Positions 4,970 through 7,765 of a DNA stretch of 7,765 nt are shown here, piece after piece. A program made the position numbers and the translations under genes. The notes beneath the pieces were generated by a model. The model was not told the origin of the DNA. It ran no database searches and worked only from the letters and a program-made list of their open reading frames with translations. Every line of letters begins with the position of its first letter. The stretch's first letter is position 1. Source of the stretch: Sphingomonas bacterium (GTDB taxonomy: Bacteria > Pseudomonadota > Alphaproteobacteria > Sphingomonadales > Sphingomonadaceae). The stretch is from positions 1 to 7,765 of the forward strand of contig NZ_CAHJWX010000068.1 in the NCBI RefSeq assembly GCF_903643065.1, read 5' to 3'.

Positions 4970-6883
4970 ATGCTCCGGTCCGGTCTCGCTGTCCTGCTGC
5001 TCTGCGCCGGCACCGCCGCGCTGGCGCAGGTGCCGTCCGGCAACTCGGCACCGCAGCCCTATCCCTATCCCGCGCCGATCGCGCCGCCGCAGGACCGGCC
5101 GTTCCCGGGCACGATCGCGCTCGATATCGACGCGACCAACCCGTCGCAGGGCATCTTCGACGTCAAGGAGACGATCCCGGTCACCGCCAGCGGCGACACC
5201 GTCTTCTTCTACCCGCACTGGATCCCCGGCAACCACGCGCCGTCCGGCCAGATCGAGAAGCTGACCGGGCTGACCTTCCGCGCCGGCAACACCGTGCTGC
5301 CGTGGCGGCGCGACCCGGTGAACCTGTTCGCCTTCCATATCGACGTGCCCGCCGGCACGAGGAAGGTGGAAGCGGCCTTCCAGTTCGTCGGCGCGGTCAA
5401 GCCCGACGAGGGCGCGGTGTTCACCTCGCCCGACCTGCTGCGCCTGCAGTGGATCAGCGCCAGCCTCTATCCGGCCGGCTATTTCGTCCGCGACATCCCC
5501 GTCGCCGCGACCGTGAAATACCCGGACGGCTTCACCGCCGTCTCCGCCGTGCCGTCCACCCACACCGGCCAGACCTATCGCTATCAGCTCAGCAACTACG
5601 AGGTGCTGATGGACTCGCCGGTGCTGGCGGGGCGCTACTACAAGGCCTATGCCTTGACGCCGCGCGTGACGCTGGACACCTTCGCCGACAAGCCGGAAGA
5701 GCTGGTCGCCAAGCCCGAGCAGATCGCCGCGCACACGCGGCTGGTCGAACAGGCGGTGAAGCTGTTCGGCGCGCAGCATTATGACAATTACCATTTCCTG
5801 CTGTCGATTTCCGACCAGACCAGCGGCTCGGGGCTGGAGCATCATCGCAGCTCGGAGGACGGCACGCGCCCGGGTTATTTCACCGAATGGGACAGCCAGA
5901 TCGCGGCGCGCAACCTGCTGCCGCACGAGTACACGCATAGCTGGGACGGCAAGTTCCGCCGCGCCGCCGACCTGTGGGTGCCGGCCTATGACCAGCCGAT
6001 GCGCCCCGGCCTGTTGTGGGTCTATGAAGGCCAGACGCAGTTCTGGGGCTATGTGCTCCAGGCGCGCTCGGGGCTGGTGAGCAAGGAGGACACGCTGGAC
6101 CAGCTCGCCGGGATCGCGGCACAGCTCGATACCCAGCCCGGCCGCCGCTGGCGCGCATTGTTCGACACCACTTATGACGAGAGCCTCAACGCCCGGCGCC
6201 CGAAAGGCTGGGCGTCGTGGCAGCGGGGCGAGGAATATTACAACGAGGGCCTGCTGATCTGGCTCGACGCGGACGAGGTGATCCGCGAGCGGAGCGGCGG
6301 CGCCAAGTCGATCGACGACTTCGCCCGCGCCTTTTACGGCATGCGCGACGGCGACTATGGCGAGCTGACCTACACCGTCGACGACGTGGTCAGGACGCTC
6401 AACGGCGTCGTGCCCTATGACTGGGCCGGGTTCCTCGACAAGCGCGTCAACCAGACCAGCAGCGGCGCGCCGCTCGACGGCTTCACCAAGGGCGGGTACA
6501 AACTGGTCTATACCGACCAGCCCACCAAGGTGTCGCAGCAAGGCGCGCGGACGCGCGGCGCCGACTTCACCTATTCGATCGGGATGGGCGCCGATTCGAC
6601 CGGCAACGTCACCGGCGTGCTGTGGGACGGGCCGGCGTTCAAGGCGGGGCTGGTGGTCGGCGCGCAGCTGCTGGCCGTCGGCGACGGCGCCTATTCACCC
6701 GAACGGCTCAACGCGGCGATCACGGCGGCCAAGGGCAGCAACCAGCCGATCCGGCTGGTGGTCAAGCACAACGACCAAGTGAAGGCGGTCACGATCGACT
6801 ACCATGGTGGCCTGCGCTATCCACACCTGGTTAAGACCGGCACCGCCGATGGCGGTCTTGATCGTCTGTTGGCCTCCAAGTGA
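4970..6883 (+). CDS. Secreted M61-family metallopeptidase with PDZ domain
   Basis: A 637-residue zinc metallopeptidase of family M61 (glycyl aminopeptidase type), probably exported to the periplasm or outer surface. Residues 1-20 are a Sec signal peptide with likely cleavage after TAALA; the cysteine at residue 12 is not in a lipobox. An N-terminal beta-rich region (about 45-230) is followed by the gluzincin catalytic domain with GLEHH (289-292 region), HEYTH (319-323; ligands H319 and H323, catalytic E320) and YEG with E353 as probable third zinc ligand. A PDZ domain occupies about 535-612. The family cleaves N-terminal Gly or Ala residues in the characterised Sphingomonas enzyme; the substrate here is unknown. 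ATG 4970 is chosen because AAGG lies 8 bases upstream; GTG 4961 would add three residues. The ppa gene follows after 12 bases. Confidence 0.92.
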   Translation: MLRSGLAVLLLCAGTAALAQVPSGNSAPQPYPYPAPIAPPQDRPFPGTIALDIDATNPSQGIFDVKETIPVTASGDTVFFYPHWIPGNHAPSGQIEKLTGLTFRAGNTVLPWRRDPVNLFAFHIDVPAGTRKVEAAFQFVGAVKPDEGAVFTSPDLLRLQWISASLYPAGYFVRDIPVAATVKYPDGFTAVSAVPSTHTGQTYRYQLSNYEVLMDSPVLAGRYYKAYALTPRVTLDTFADKPEELVAKPEQIAAHTRLVEQAVKLFGAQHYDNYHFLLSISDQTSGSGLEHHRSSEDGTRPGYFTEWDSQIAARNLLPHEYTHSWDGKFRRAADLWVPAYDQPMRPGLLWVYEGQTQFWGYVLQARSGLVSKEDTLDQLAGIAAQLDTQPGRRWRALFDTTYDESLNARRPKGWASWQRGEEYYNEGLLIWLDADEVIRERSGGAKSIDDFARAFYGMRDGDYGELTYTVDDVVRTLNGVVPYDWAGFLDKRVNQTSSGAPLDGFTKGGYKLVYTDQPTKVSQQGARTRGADFTYSIGMGADSTGNVTGVLWDGPAFKAGLVVGAQLLAVGDGAYSPERLNAAITAAKGSNQPIRLVVKHNDQVKAVTIDYHGGLRYPHLVKTGTADGGLDRLLASK

Positions 6884-6895
6884 GACGGAACCCTC

Positions 6896-7447
6896 ATGCG
6901 CATTGACCTGATCCCGACGGGCAAGAACCCACCGGAAGACCTGAACGTCATCATCGAGGTGCCGATCGGCGGCGAACCGGTGAAGTATGAGTTCGACAAG
7001 GCGTCGGGCGCCCTGTTCGTGGACCGCATCCTGCACACGCCGATGCGCTATCCGGCGAATTACGGCTTCGTGCCGCACACGCTGTCGCCCGACGGCGATC
7101 CGCTCGACGCGCTGGTCATCGCGCGCTCGCCCTTCATCCCGGGCTGCGTGGTCCGCGCGCGGCCGATCGGCGTGCTCAACCTGGAAGACGAGCATGGCGG
7201 CGACGAGAAGCTGATCTGCGTCCCCGTCGACACGACCTTTCCCTATTATTCCGACGTCGGCGAGCGCGGCGACCTGCCCTCGATCGTGCTCGCGCAGATC
7301 GAGCATTTCTTCAAACACTATAAGGACCTGGAATCCGAGAAGTGGGTTCGCGTCGGCAGCTGGGGCGACGCGGCCGAGGCGCGCCAGATCGTGCTGGAGG
7401 CGATCGAGCGGTACAAGGCGCACCCCAAGGAGCCGTACGCGGCATAA
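6896..7447 (+). CDS. ppa: Inorganic pyrophosphatase, family I
   Basis: A 183-residue soluble cytoplasmic pyrophosphatase that hydrolyses PPi to two phosphates and so drives biosynthetic reactions such as tRNA charging and nucleic acid synthesis. The family signature DGDPLDALV is at 66-74. Metal and substrate residues can be matched to the E. coli enzyme: E21, K30, E32, D66, D68, D71, D103, K105, Y142 and K143. RYPANYGFVP (51-60) is also typical. Length is normal for a hexameric bacterial enzyme. ATG 6896 follows GACGGAACCCTC, a weak GGA-type binding site. Only 12 bases separate it from the M61 peptidase stop, so co-transcription is likely, although the two products have no obvious shared pathway. 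Confidence 0.97.
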   Translation: MRIDLIPTGKNPPEDLNVIIEVPIGGEPVKYEFDKASGALFVDRILHTPMRYPANYGFVPHTLSPDGDPLDALVIARSPFIPGCVVRARPIGVLNLEDEHGGDEKLICVPVDTTFPYYSDVGERGDLPSIVLAQIEHFFKHYKDLESEKWVRVGSWGDAAEARQIVLEAIERYKAHPKEPYAA

Positions 7448-7458
7448 GGTCCCGCATC

Positions 7459-7483
7459 CCGCGAGATCGACGCGGCGTCTTTT
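7459..7483 (+). terminator. Possible weak intrinsic terminator after ppa
   Basis: CCGCG and CGCGG form a 5-bp stem around a 7-base loop (7459-7475), followed shortly by TCTTTT (7478-7483), which is the only T-rich run in the gap. It begins 11 bases after the ppa stop. The stem is short, so the call is tentative. Confidence 0.35.
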
Positions 7484-7546
7484 GGATTCGAGCGCAAGCG
7501 CCGGAGCGCGGCGGTGCCGGCGTCGCGGGTAGGTCGGGGGGATCAG

Positions 7547-7569
7547 GACCTTCCGCCCACGCGAAGGTC
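7547..7569. promoter_or_regulatory. Inverted repeat just upstream of the Ada gene
   Basis: GACCTTC and GAAGGTC are perfect 7-base arms separated by 9 bases. The repeat ends 5 bases before the AGGA ribosome binding site (7575-7578) and 18 bases before the Ada ATG. It could be an operator or an mRNA hairpin near the binding site. It does not obviously match the E. coli Ada box, which I cannot identify here. Confidence 0.4.
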
Positions 7570-7587
7570 ACAGCAGGATGACCGCTC

Positions 7588-7765
7588 ATGCCCCGCCCCG
7601 CGCCCGACATAGCCGCCGACCCGCGCTGGGCGCGCGTGCTGGCGCGCGACCGGGCCGCCGACGGCCGTTTCTGGTACTCCGTCGCCACGACCGGCGTATA
7701 TTGCCGCCCGTCCTGCCCCTCGCGCGCCGCGAACCCGCGCAATGTCGCCCTGCACGATTCGCTCG
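7588..7765 (+). CDS. ada: Ada-type methylphosphotriester-DNA repair/regulator protein (C-terminus cut off)
   Basis: The first 59 codons of a protein with the Ada zinc-binding (MPT repair) domain. Residues 11-53 match Ada: DPRWARVLARDRAADGRFWY, then VATTGVYCRPSCPSRAANPRNV. C39 and C43 correspond to E. coli Ada C38 (the methyl acceptor from DNA phosphotriesters) and C42, two of the four zinc ligands; the other two would lie beyond the window. ATG 7588 has AGGA 9 bases upstream. An ATG at 7578 is in another frame and does not yield Ada. Whether the rest carries AraC-type DNA-binding, O6-methylguanine methyltransferase or AlkA-like domains cannot be seen, so the gene symbol is provisional. It is a monocistronic or first gene, separated from ppa by 140 bases. 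Confidence 0.88.
   Translation, partial: MPRPAPDIAADPRWARVLARDRAADGRFWYSVATTGVYCRPSCPSRAANPRNVALHDSL

Noticed and set aside
4856..6541. Open reading frame of 561 codons on the minus strand opposite the M61 peptidase gene
   Set aside because: It is a frame shadow of a GC-rich gene. The translation is a low-complexity Arg/Val/Gly/His-rich mix with no recognisable family, while the opposite strand has signal peptide, HEYTH and PDZ.
6833..6859. Imperfect hairpin AAGACCG...CGGTCTT near the end of the M61 peptidase gene
   Set aside because: Lies within coding sequence, has no T-run after it, and short GC stems are frequent at this composition.
1..7765. CRISPR arrays, rRNA, tRNA genes, transposases
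   Set aside because: None seen on either strand: no regularly spaced repeats, no cloverleaf-like stretch in the gaps, and no transposase or integrase motifs in any plausible frame.

Overview
The window looks like a stretch of chromosome from a high-GC alphaproteobacterium, most likely Sphingomonadales (Sphingomonas-like). This rests on base composition (hand-counted 60-base blocks in coding sequence give about 72-77% GC), on the order hisS-prfA-prmC-DUF4167, and on the DUF4167 and DUF1345 proteins. I could not search databases, so the genus is an inference. The region is gene-dense and mostly housekeeping; no gap exceeds 300 bases.

Left half, minus strand (read right to left): hisS (histidyl-tRNA synthetase), prfA (release factor 1), prmC (the methyltransferase that modifies the release-factor GGQ glutamine) and a DUF4167 protein that runs off the left edge. 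hisS and prfA overlap by ATGA, so they are probably translationally coupled. prfA and prmC are separated by 120 bases holding two copies of a GC-rich palindromic repeat in opposite orientations. The repeat next to prmC supplies its ribosome binding site. prmC and DUF4167 are separated by 226 bases with two perfect hairpins. Together the four genes form a translation module: charging of tRNA-His, stop-codon reading, release-factor methylation, and a Gly/Arg-rich protein that may bind RNA.

Right half, plus strand: a DUF1345 inner-membrane protein, diverging from hisS across only 49 bases; a secreted M61-family metallopeptidase with a PDZ domain; ppa (family I inorganic pyrophosphatase) 12 bases downstream; and the first 59 codons of an Ada-type DNA methyl-repair protein that runs off the right edge.

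The strongest anomaly is in hisS. Its catalytic core (residues 1 to about 322) is ordinary and GC-rich. The last 128 codons (3190 down to 2804) drop to about 52% GC, use codons nearly absent from the neighbours (TTA, CTA, AGA, AGG, CGA, many GTT/ACT/ATT), and encode an anticodon-binding domain that keeps only the first strand-helix-strand of the usual fold before diverging and ending in an extra tail. The change falls at the domain boundary, and composition returns to normal at the start of prfA. This suggests domain replacement in an essential aminoacyl-tRNA synthetase.
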